From Cliona cf. orientalis (taxonomy: Eukaryota; Porifera; Demospongiae; Clionaida; Clionaidae), in contig OZ005695.1 in assembly GCA_963930775.1 (NCBI GenBank), positions 2,480,001 to 2,544,000 of the forward strand: a stretch of DNA of 64,000 bases. Reading direction: 5' to 3'. Positions within the stretch are counted from its first letter, which is position 1. Every line of letters starts with the position of its first letter. Made by a program: the position numbers and the translations under genes. Shown one piece after another: positions 45,848 through 57,109 of this stretch. Below the pieces are notes generated by a model. That model was not told the origin of the DNA, ran no database searches, and saw only the letters and a list, made by a program, of their open reading frames with translations.

Positions 45848-48800
45848 ATGATGACTACTCTTCCATCCTTCTGCATCATTTTCTACATCATGATCTCTGT
45901 CAAACAGACCAGTGAGTCATTAACGAATAGTATAATATAGCTACAATTGACTCTTGGCCTGCAGCTCAATGTCTTCAGACTGGCAATGGAAATGGTCTTC
46001 CAAATTTTAGGGGAGGTGCTGAAGGCAGATATAGAATTCTTCAACATCACCTAGCAATCATCTACTCTTACAGATTCACCTGCTGTGGTGTTATTAGAGC
46101 ATGGGGTGCTGATGTACATCCTGGTGAGCGCAGAAGGAACTATACAATTGATTTCCAAGTCTGGAGACCAACATCCACTATGGGTGATTCCATTTATGTG
46201 CGCCACTATAGTCTAGTGGGAAACAATAGGTTTACATCAATTTTCCTGAGCAGTGGATTGGCAAGAGCCACACCTTCACCTCAAAATTGGATTCACTTTC
46301 AACCCGGAGATGTTGTAGGATTCTATATGGAAAGTAATGAGCGAGGTGATAAGTATGGTGACCCTGGAATTGTGCTGAAGAGTGACCGCAATAGAGAGGA
46401 AGTGTGGCATGTCAGTATGGACCCAGATGAGGCTGCTCTCTTAAGGAAAGGCTGTCCCCACACATGGCGAGGCAATCCTAAATTAGAAATCAGTTTTACA
46501 CCTGCTGCACCTATCATCTCCATAAGTATTATAAATATTACTTAACTTTTTCTAATAATAATTTATAATACCTCATAACTTTCAGGTACATTAAATTTTA
46601 TTTGTACTACAACTCGATCGTCATCATCCTCTGCAGCTACAGGTTGTCCAGCACAGTCAGCTAATGCCAATACACCACGGCCCAGCATGACTCCTAGCTA
46701 TAGTTCATCAGCCTCAGGGTACAGCCTAGTGAATTCTATAGCTAGTACTCTCAATACATCGGCGGGGCACGGCCAGATTTCCAGTGGTCCCAATACATCG
46801 GGGCATAGTCTGCCTCCACTTGTGTACCTTGTAATTGGTCTTGTCGCTGGGATTATCATGACTATTGTAATTCTGGTTGGTATTATGATCGTCCTAAAGA
46901 AGAGACGAGCTATTCCAGGAAGGATCTCAAACCAAGTTTATGGTCAGTCCAAACATTGTATAATATTAATATTAATGACATTAATTAATATGGTGTGTTC
47001 AATTATTGATAGAGTTTTATTACACAGAATCCATCACCAGAGATCAAAATCATGACAATTTTGCTACACACACTTTGAACGTTATGATACCTACAAAACA
47101 AACCTCAGCTGAAGACCTTTCAGTCTATTATGAGAGTGTAGGACAAGGTACTATATCCGTCTAGGAAATCGAAGTTTGTATATATGCTGCTAAGACTAGC
47201 CTCCAAATATACTATTAGATGAAGATCAAATACTGGAAAGCACGGTTTATGCTGATTCAGAATATGAAATCTCAGATAACCAAACCTGCAGAGAACATGA
47301 AGACCTGTTTGATTATATTGGGGCTCACGTTCCTACAGTTGTTAGTTTGAATGAAACATAGTATATTATTATAGTACATGTTTACTGCCGTAAATATTAT
47401 TATATTATGATACAGGAGGAAAGAGAAGGAGGGGGATATGAGAGAATTGATCAAGAAGAAGCAGTAAGTCCCAACAGTGCATGATGTAGCTTATAATAAT
47501 ATCATTTAATATACACACATGTATATGCAGGCTGATTATAGCCAGCTTAATTTCTTTGAGGATGAGCAGGTTTACTGGCCTCCGGCCTCGACAATTGCTG
47601 ACCTTTACACCCAGCTGTCCTCCAAGAAATACCGAGAAATCTCAAGGGAGCAAATTCAGTACTTTTTAGCATGCAGACAATGTCAATCTATACATGCATC
47701 TTCGTCCCTGGGAGATTTTTCCAATCAATTGGCATGCTTTTTCAGCTTACAACATTGATATCAATAATCTGCATGATAATAGGGCCTAGGAACAAGCCTA
47801 GTCCTGGACCATTTAATTTGTGACCAGCTGTGAGAAAAGGAATCATTTGGGACTTCATGTTTGTCGTATGTAGCTTATATGTGTGTATAGAGTTTACAAA
47901 TTAATGTACTATATTATAATATAGGTGTATTCACTCTGTTGGTGTGTATACACAGAGAGCTATAAGTATATATATAGCTACTCACTACTACATTAATTTT
48001 GTAGAAAGCAAGTTAATAATTATTGGCCATTGTCATGAGTGGTTGTATTTCAGCTACCATGAGTAGTTTCTATTCTCGATCATAGCAGGTCACATTTTGC
48101 ATGTGCATGTGTGTATGAATAACTTGATCCATAATAAATGTACTTTTACATGTTGCTACACTGAAAACACAATGTCATGTACATGTAGCACATATACCGT
48201 AGTGTGGAGAAGCACCCACGGGCACTCAAACATAACTCACGATTATCATATCACGTGTGCAACATTAATAGCTACCTGTCTCATGCAGGGTTTTGGAGCC
48301 TGTTGGTGCAAGGCGATTTGATAACTCAGAGGTGTGCAGGGCACAATGGGCCATATCTGGAACCACAAAGGATATTGCTGTGAAGATACTGAGAGCAGAG
48401 GTACCAGACGAAGAGGAGAAGGTGAGGTTCTTACAGGAGGCAGCCATCATGGGACAATTCTTTCATCCCAATATCGTCAAGCTCTATGGAGTGGTTACCG
48501 TTGGAGATCCAGTGAGACATGAAATAATAAACACAGGATGGCTGTATTAATTATTATAATATTATACACCACTGATCTAGGTTATGATTTGTACCGAGTT
48601 AATGGTCAATAGTGATCTCAGAAGCTATCTTTGCTCCATTGATCCAGTGTATGCCATGGACTTTAAATGCAATCCATAATTAAATTAATGTAAACTATTT
48701 TGATTTTCAGTCAACAAAGTTATGAAGAGCTGGGGAGGAAGTTCGTATGCTTTTCTCAGCAGATTGCCTCTGGTATGGACTATCTTTCTAAGAAGTCGTT

Positions 48801-49995
48801 TGTCCACAGAGATCTGGCAGCCAGGAATATCCTACTGGATGAAGCTCTACACTGCAAGGTATTAAATATCATTTTTAATACGCTTCTTATAATCATGGTT
48901 GTAGATTGGAGATTTTGGAATGGCTCATGATTTGATGGATGATTCTTACTACACGTCAGCAACCAAGGGTGGAAAAATCCCAGTCAAATGGACAGCACCA
49001 GAGGTATGACATTGTGATGAACTGATATCACCTATATTATTGTAAACAATATAGAATTATCACCTATATATCAATGTGCCTTCCGCATACTATAGCTAGT
49101 TAGTGCCGTCTTTCTCTCTTATCCTGATATTGATATCCTACATGTTATCTTATCTATAGGCCATCTTTTATAAGAAGTACTCGACTAACAGTGATGTGTG
49201 GAGCTATGGCATGGTGCTGTTTGAGATCTGGTCAGTCGGGAAGAAACCATTTTCAAAACTATCAAACAATCAAGCGGTGAAATTACTCCAAACTGGTCAC
49301 TGCCAGCCCCCTCCTCCTGGATGCCCAAGAACCATCTACAAATTGATGGTGGATTGCTGGTACTACAAAGCTATACAACAATTTGTATTACATAATATAC
49401 TATGCAACAATTAATTATGTATTACTCATGCATGCACTAGCTATACTGCACACCACCATATAGACATCTAAAATAATAACACTAGACCAAACTTATGTCG
49501 TGTTTACCAAAACATGATTTTTCCTACATATTATGTTTGTCAGAGGATATATAGGGCAGAATTTTAAATAAAATTTGTAGTAAGTTTTGCCCTCTCCTAC
49601 ACCTTTTCTATTATTATGCATGAAATCCATATTTTCATCTAGTGTAATATGATGTCGTATATCACACTACTGAAATATATTCCATAGTTATGTAGTACCT
49701 CATTGTAATAGTGTTACAATCAATGATGTACATACCCATGCATAGTTACTGCACTGTATAACTATACACACATGTACACAGGAATCCAGAGCATCATCAG
49801 CGACCTTCATTTCAAGAGGTCTGTGCCTACCTTCAACAGCCAATAAAGAAACTGGTTCACTGGAGTCAAGAGCATGATGGAGTCTCAGCTATGGAGGATG
49901 GAAATATCCCACTGGGAGCAGAGCTGGACACTGCTAAACATTTGTACTTGGACTTGCAAGAGACATACACAAGCATGTCATCTGAGCCACAGTGA
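45848..49995 (+). CDS. Receptor tyrosine kinase 1 with disrupted glycine loop (783 aa)
   Basis: Thirteen exons: 45848-45911, 45965-46525, 46586-46942, 47028-47147, 47219-47340, 47416-47463, 47531-47658, 48289-48511, 48581-48648, 48711-48858, 48905-49003, 49160-49359, 49782-49995 (2352 bases, in frame). Order: signal peptide; one novel ectodomain of about 190 residues ([56 protein letters not shown]); Ser/Thr-rich stalk; one TM helix followed by KKRR; a Tyr-rich juxtamembrane region; a tyrosine kinase. Kinase motifs [23 protein letters not shown], tandem activation-loop YY, VKWTAPE and [15 protein letters not shown] are intact. The nucleotide loop reads [10 protein letters not shown] instead of the paralogue's GTGQFGEV (6 extra bases), so ATP binding is doubtful and it may be a pseudokinase. 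The ligand is unknown. Confidence 0.82.
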
Positions 49996-50357
49996 AGGAC
50001 GTACATTTTCTACAACCTAACTTTATTAATGTAGCTATGACATTGTAGAAATACACTATGATCATGCTTTATTTATTATTTATATCAACCTTACTTAAAG
50101 TGGTGAATTTAGTCTCAAACAATGTCCTTCCCTGACATAAAGTTCCTGTATTGATTCCTGTATCTATTATGATCTGGTTTTTGTTATATGCATTGCATCC
50201 CTAATTTAATATGCAACCAGCTCCAGTGTCAACAGCAGCTGTAGCTATATTTGGCAGACCATCAATCAGGAAAAGGATGCATGTTACTTCCATGGCATAG
50301 TGCTCCGTTGTCTGTGTCTCAATTATCATTACACCACCATTCCATTCAGCATGGTTA

Positions 50358-50596
50358 GGCCACTCCAAATTAATTCATTGTTTCTCATCACCCCTGAGCT
50401 AAAAAACTGATGCGGGCGGGCGGCTGGAAATGGTCGTTTAATCACAAGTTTGATGCGAAACGGTCGTCAAAATCATAAGTTCAGCAGTCCAAAAAAATCG
50501 AGGCGGTATACTTTTGTATTGTGCTGGTGCTGATGGAAATACATGCGGGCGGAAATCAAGGGGGGATGAGAAACAACTAATTGATTTGGAGTGGCC
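50358..50596. mobile_element. PIF/Harbinger-type MITE, 239 bp, with TTA target duplication
   Basis: Inverted ends of about 30 bp (GGCCACTCCAAATTAATT at left, AATTGATTTGGAGTGGCC at right) flanked by TTA at 50355-50357 and 50597-50599. The paralogue at about 61186 shows the empty site (CATGGTTATAGC), which proves an insertion. A 3-bp TTA duplication is characteristic of PIF/Harbinger elements. Confidence 0.8.
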
Positions 50597-51092
50597 TTAT
50601 AGCTAAAATTTCCAGTAGATATCACTACTTCACTCTTCTTAGCTGCTATGATTCAGCAGAAGTGCAAATGACACCTCCATCAGCTTCAGCCTATTGTAAA
50701 GAAAATTACTTTCTCAGACTCAGTCTGCTGTTTCAAAGCATCTATAGTGTTCAGGGATAGAGCACCACAGTTTTGAGCCAAATTACTATGGAATGTAGAT
50801 CCAAATGTGATAGTGTGCAGTTGCAGCTGAGGATCTATATTATATGTAAACAGCTCCAGTACAACTATAAGGTGCAGTGTTGTTAGTGCAGTGGCATAAT
50901 TAGCCCCCCTCCTCAGTGAAATTCCTCTACCAGGTAGCTAATTATGTAGCTATACCCTAAAGGCTTGGATCAACAAATCAATGTGCATACTTGAATAATT
51001 ACTTTATGCATTTAGGACTTTGTGTTTGTAGTAAGCTTATGTAGCTTGTATGTGTGTATACAGTCTACAATAATAATGTACTGTAGATGTAT

Positions 51093-51148
51093 CTGCTCTA
51101 TATTGGTGTCTATACAGTGTACACTGTATAGACACCAATATAGAGCAG
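51093..51148. repeat. Perfect 56-bp palindrome
   Basis: Left arm 51093-51120 (CTGCTCTATATTGGTGTCTA...) and right arm 51121-51148 are exact reverse complements with no spacer. It lies in a module (about 51025-51280) whose other copy, without a perfect palindrome, is in intron 7 of receptor kinase 1 (about 47865-48100). Confidence 0.9.
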
Positions 51149-51446
51149 TGTACACTGATACAAGTATACTCACTACTACATTAGCAAGTTGGTCACTGTT
51201 ATGAGTGCATGGTCATGTTTCATACTACCATGAATGCATGGTCCCTTTTCTCATAGTAGGTCACATCTGTGCTCAGAATGCACCAGAATCGCTCTAAGAA
51301 GATGTAAAAATATAAATTTTTTTGGGGAGCATGCCCCCAGACCCACTTAGCTAGATTTGTGGTGGGTATAGCTAGCTAGCCTGCCACAGCTATGTATTGA
51401 TTCGATTACCATTCCCAGCCCCCACTGTAGTGAATTATACTATTTC

Positions 51447-51588
51447 ATAGGCGTAGGAACGGGGAGGGGCTACAGTATTCTAGGAAGGGGAGCGGAGCCC
51501 CCAGCCCTGTATGGGCGTGGTTTGACACAAACTAGGCGTGGTCGTAAAATTTTTCGCGCGCTCTTTGCGCGCAATTTCCTACGCCTAT
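51447..51588. mobile_element. 142-bp MITE with ATAGGCGTAGGAA ends
   Basis: Perfect 13-bp ends ATAGGCGTAGGAA (51447-51459) and TTCCTACGCCTAT (51576-51588). Internal sequence is GC-rich compared with the flanks. Non-coding. Confidence 0.7.
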
Positions 51589-52007
51589 ATTATATGTGTT
51601 TAGCCTAGTAGGAACACTGAATGCTCATGATACTCTCAGTAGCAATATTAAATGTCGTGGGGATGGCCCCAAATGTGCAATTAGCAGAAGTATTAATGTA
51701 CACTGCGCACTCCGGCCCTACCCATTTGCGCATGCGTATTACAATGCATCCGTTACGGCTCCAGGTGCGTAGTATAATAAGTTGTAACCTGAAACCCAAG
51801 TTGAGAGTAAACCTGGCAATCGTCAACTCTTAATACACTGGTGATTCTGAGCACTATATTATAAATAGAGTCACAGTGTCCTGTGCAGCTTCTCTAGATA
51901 TCAGTATAGAATTTATAGAGTGGGGCCACACGTATATGGACTATGGAGGCTAAATCTATGTAGGCTAACTATTTTTAAACAGTTATAATTATCACAATAT
52001 TGCTGAG

Positions 52008-55000
52008 ATGATGACACCTCTTCCATCCTTCTATATCATTTTCTACATCTTGATCACTATCAAGCTGGCTACTGGTAGTAAGTAATTTAAACTTACTATT
52101 GAATAATAATATTATTAAAGAACATAGCTAGCCACACAGGTATTAATAGACTCTTTAATACATGCAGCTCAATGTCTTCAAACTGGTAATGAAGATGGTC
52201 TTCCACCTTTTATTGGTGCTAATCGCAAACATAGAATTCTTCAACATCATCAAGCGATCATCTACACTTATAGATTCTCCTGCTGTGGTATTATTACAGA
52301 GTGGGGTGCTGATGTATTTCCTGGCGAGCGCTGGAGGAACTATACAATTGATTTTCAAGTCTGGAGGCCAACACCCACTGTGAATAACTCTATTAACATG
52401 GAGCACTATAGTCTAGTGGGGAACAACAGGTTTATATCGATTTCCCTGAGTGCTGGGTTGGCAAGAGCCACACCTTCACCTCAAGATAGGATTCACTTTC
52501 AACCTGGAGATGTTTTAGGATTCTATATGGAAAGTGATGAGCGCGGTGACCCTGGAATTGTGCTTAAGAATGATCCCACGTCTGGTAATAGAGAGATTGT
52601 GTGGCATGCCAGTATGCACCCAAATGAGGCTGCACTCTTAAGGAAAGGCAGTTCGTACACATGGCTACTGGATGGAGGTGGCAATCGTGAACTACCAATC
52701 AGTTTTACACATGCAGCACCTATCATCTCCATACGCACAAGTAAATTAGCTAATTGACTGCGAATGATTAAATTTTTAGAATTAATATCCTTTCTTTCAG
52801 GTATTGTGTCATCCTCTGCATCTATAGGTTGTTCAGTACAGTCAGATAATGCCAATACACCAGAGCCCAGCATGACTCATAATCCATCAGGAAATTCGAA
52901 TAGCCTGCCTCCACCAGTGTATTTTTTATTTGGTTTTATTGCTGGAATCATGATGCTACTCATGATTATTATCCCGGTTGGCATCATGATTTTCTTTAAG
53001 AAGAGACGAGCAATTCAAGACGATATGATCTCAAACCAAGTTTATGGTCAGTTCAAAGGTTATGCTTATCATGACATATTCAATAATTACTATTAATGAT
53101 ACAGAATCCATCGATATCACCAGAGATCAAAGTCATAACAGCTCTGCTGCACAAACTTTCAACGTTATGATACCTACCTCAGCTGAGGACACTCCAGCCT
53201 ATTATGAGTGTGTAGGACAAGGTAGCTATCGAAGTTTGTATGCTGCTAATCCATGCAATGGTTCATCATGCAATAGATGGGGATGAAAAGCTGGAAAGCA
53301 CAGTTTATACTGACAGTCACTATGAAATCTCAGATAACCAAACCTACAAAGTAGTATAACAATAGTAATAATTATTATGCATTGTGTGCATTACTTTCCC
53401 ACATACTATATAGGTATCAAAGAGTTGCAGTGATATAATTTACAGAGAATATGAAGACCAGTTTGATTTTGTTGGGACTCACGTTCCTACAGTTGTTAGT
53501 TTGAACAAAATTTATTAGACACTGCTAGATGTTATCAAAACAATACGATGCAGGAGGAAAGGGAAGGAGGTAAATTTGATTGGAGGATTGATCAAGAAGA
53601 AGCAGTAAGTCCCAATTTAACAGTGCTTAGCTTTAACCATCCATTCTCAGTAATGATTATTGTGATTTCAATACACACAGGCTGCTTACAGCCAGCTTAA
53701 TTTCTTTGAGGATGAGCAACTCTACTGGGCCCCAGCCTCGACAGTTGTTGACCTTTACACCCAGCTGGCCACAAAGAAGTACCGAGAAATCTCAAGAGAG
53801 CAAATTCAGTTAGCTAATAATCTTTATAGCCTTGTCCCCATGGCCAGGTACCCCACCTGATATTTTCAATATAATTATTCGACTTTTTCAGCATGAAACA
53901 TTGAAAATGGGCCTGGGAACAAGAATAATATTAAATTTAAATACGTAATATGCAACTGTTACAGTATTCATCGCATACAGAGTTTTGGAGCCAGTAGGCA
54001 CAGGGCAATTTGGTGAGGTGTGCAAGGCACAATGGGTCATATCTGGAGCCACAAAGGATATTGCTGTGAAGACACTGAGAGCAGAGGTACCAGAAGAAGA
54101 GGAGAAGGTCAGGTTCTTACAGGAGGCAGCCATCATGGGACAATTCTCTCATCCCAACATCATCAAGCTCTATGGAGTGATCACCGTTGGAGATCCAGTG
54201 AGACTTGAAATATAAGCATAGGATGGCAATGTATTAATTATTATGCACCATTGATCTAGGTTATGATATGTACTGAGTTGATGGTCAACAGTGATCTTAG
54301 AAGCTATCTTTGCTCCATTGATCCAGCGTAAGGCATTTAAACATAATCCATAATTAAATGCACATTGTACTTATGATTTTTAGTCAGCAAAGCCATGAAG
54401 AGCTGGGGAGAAAATTTGTACGCTTTTCTCAGCAGATTGCCTCTGGTATGGACTATCTTTCTAAGAAGTCATTTGTCCACAGAGATCTGGCAGCCAGGAA
54501 TATCCTACTGGATGGAGCTCTTCATTGCAAGGTATAAATGTATAATATACCGTAATTATATTATTACTATTACACGATGTCATGGTTTTAACCATGCATG
54601 CAGATTGGAGATTTTGGAATGGCTCGTGATTTGATGGATGATTCTTACTACACGTCAGCAACCAAGGGTGGAAAAATCCCAGTTAAATGGACAGCACCAG
54701 AGGTATGACATTGTGATGAACTGATATCACCTATAATTGGGGCGAGCCTGAGCGAGCCCCACACTAATCAGTACTATGAGAAAATCGCTGTACTTATGTA
54801 TGTGTGTATGTATGTAGTGATACGGGATTTACTCTTTTTCACCAAAGTACGACCATAACCACCAATTAAACATTTGCTGCCCCACCCCATTCAGCACTTC
54901 CAATACTATCAACCTCTGGTGTTTGGGTTATAGAGTAAGACGGCCTAATGGCCTTTGGCCTTGTGACTTGATGGACAAATGGCCTTATATAATATAAGCT

Positions 55001-56605
55001 AAGCAAACAATTTATCTCTATTTGAGGTGGGATGGACTACTCCAGATCTCTTGCTGATAAGTGAAAAGAGGTACACATGCATGTGATCATGCTGGTGTAA
55101 TCATAGATAATTAAGACACAGTCTTAATTGTCTATGGTGCAATTAGGTTCTTCTGAGATAAATCGTCCCCATAGTAACGGTGATATATCCTGTCCAGGTA
55201 CACAACAGTCAAGTCCAACTTAACGTCAGTAACATGTTTGTGTCATTCTGAATACATGACAGTATCATTCATGGGCATCTGTGATTAAACACTGGTACAT
55301 GCTGAATCTTGCGATTAAATAAGTGACACAAAATTACTGATGCTATTATTATTATTGTACGATTACTAATTGCATCTGTGTAGCTAAATTATTTGAGTTA
55401 CCCTGTCATGTAGACGCAAATAATATTCTGTTGCTGACGTTAAGTTGGACTCAACTGTTGTGCACCTGGATGGGATACCATTAGCTATTATGGGGACTGT
55501 TTATCTCGGAAGAATCTTAGCAATTGCGCGTGCACCTGGCTCAATGCATGTGAATCTATATAATTATTATAATTTATTTTCACTGATCAGATAGTTCAAT
55601 ATTCATTCAGTGTCAGATCATTCCCAGCAAGAGACCTGGGGACAGACTAAAGTAGGCCATCCCACCTCAAATTTCTTGCTTAGCTTATATTTATTGCCAT
55701 TGCCATCTCTACAAGTTGAAAGAGTGATAGTGTTTCAAAGCTGTATGAAAAGGAGCCTGTGTATGTGTAGTTATGTGTTGTTGTGTTGTGGATTGTTGTC
55801 ATATCTATAGGCTCTGTTTTACAAAAAATACTCGACCGACAGTGATGTGTGGAGCTATGGCATGGTGCTATTTGAGATCTGGTCAGTTGGGAAGAAACCA
55901 TTTTCAAAACTATCAAACAATCAAGCGGTGAAATTACTCCAAACTGGTCACTGCCAGCCCCCTCCTCCTGGATGCCCAAGAACCATCTACAAACTGATGG
56001 TGGATTGCTGGTATATACTACAAAGCTGCAAATAAGTATTACTCATGCATGCACTAGCTATACTGAAGGCCACCACAGACAACTAAAATTTTGTTTGTGG
56101 GTACTAATTTAGCGATTTGCTCAATATTTGCTAAAAATTACATGTATACCTGCAAACATTCAACATTTTTTCAAAATTTAATAGACAAATCACTAAAATG
56201 AGTACCCACTAAATGCACTATTTCCAAAATTTGTTAAATTTGTACCCGCAAATAATCATAGCCCTAAGATATAATGTCATATGTCACAAGACAGAAACAC
56301 ATTCCAACCTCATTGCAATATTGTTACAATCAAAGATGTATGTCCATAGTTACTGTACTGTAACTATGTAACTATACACACATGTATACAGGAACCCAGA
56401 GCATCATCAGCGACCTTCATTTGAAGAGGTCTGTGCCTACCTTCAACAGCCAATAAAGAAACTGGTTCACTGGAGTCAAGAGCATGATGGAGTCTCAGCT
56501 ATGGAGGATGGAAATATCCTACTGGGAGCAGAGCTCGACACTACTAAAAATTTGTACTTGGACTTGCAAGAGACATACGCAAGCATGTCATCTGAGCCAC
56601 AGTGA
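52008..56605 (+). CDS. Receptor tyrosine kinase 2 (760 aa, all kinase motifs intact)
   Basis: Fourteen exons: 52008-52074, 52168-52740, 52801-53046, 53105-53221, 53277-53350, 53414-53494, 53554-53604, 53681-53808, 53981-54197, 54260-54327, 54384-54531, 54604-54702, 55811-56010, 56392-56605 (2283 bases, in frame). Same architecture as receptor kinase 1: signal peptide, ectodomain ([39 protein letters not shown]), TM near [16 protein letters not shown], Tyr-rich juxtamembrane segment, kinase. [31 protein letters not shown], tandem activation-loop YY and VKWTAPE are all present, so it should be an active tyrosine kinase. Compared with paralogue 1 it has an extra juxtamembrane intron (53351-53413) and 11 extra codons there. 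The 1.1-kb intron 12 holds a foldback element. Confidence 0.87.
54992..55690. mobile_element. Foldback element, about 700 bp, in receptor kinase 2 intron 12
   Basis: Perfect outer ends ATATAAGCTAAGCAA (54992-55006) and TTGCTTAGCTTATAT (55676-55690). Complementarity continues inward in blocks, e.g. GAGGTGGGATGG / CCATCCCACCTC and GTCCAACTTAACGTCAG / CTGACGTTAAGTTGGAC, so the arms reach about 240 bp. No ORF. Kinase 1 lacks it at the matching intron, so it postdates the duplication. Confidence 0.75.
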
Positions 56606-57109
56606 AGGACGTAAATTTTCTACATGTACAACCTTTATTAATGTAGCTATGACATTATAGAAATACACTATGATCATGCTTTATAATCATGCAGTTATAG
56701 TTTTTATATCAACCTTACTTGAATTGATGAATTTAGTCTCAAACAAAGTCATTCCCTCATAAAATTTCTGTATCGTATGTTACTGATTTCCTGTATTTAA
56801 TCTGGTTTTTGTTATGCGTTGCATCCCTAATTTAATATGGTACGTATGCAATCAGCTCCAGTATCAGCTGCAGGGCACCCTATACATGTGTCCGGACATT
56901 GATTTTGTAAAATTGTGTAGTAGTCTCGTGTGCAATCCTTCATTGAGTCTCAAAATTAATGACATCGCCAAGATTCACCATGCAGTAGTTAATAACAACA
57001 CCTACATACAAAGAATGCATGATAATCATAAATTATTATAAGTTAAGCATTGTCCATGAGAGGAGCAAGATCAGGATCACCTGACCTCTTCATCCCATAT
57101 CGATCAATT
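56606..57109. other. 3' flank of receptor kinase 2
   Basis: Bases 56606-56880 match 49996-50245 (3' flank of kinase 1), so the duplicated module includes this region. No gene is seen. Confidence 0.55.

Larger units (their letters stand above)
50262..51702 (-). pseudogene. Relic of a beta-helix membrane-protein gene
   Basis: Bases 50262-50896 align with about 61100-61440 inside the intact beta-helix gene (shared GAGCACCACAGTTTTGAGCC, AATGTAGATCCAA, AAGGTGCAGTGTTGTTAGT), with many small indels and stops. Bases 51630-51702 align with about 61510-61585 (CTCAGTAGCAATATT, CAAATGTGCAATT, ATTAATGTACACTGC). A 239-bp element interrupts the first part. The order and strand match the gene that follows receptor kinase 2, so this is the decayed partner in the duplicated module. 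The stretch between the two parts (50897-51629) contains a long palindrome and another MITE. Confidence 0.75.

Noticed and set aside
51605-51826. A 73-codon minus-strand open frame with INTSANCTFG
   Set aside because: The similarity to the beta-helix protein covers only 51630-51702; it is part of the relic, not a separate gene.
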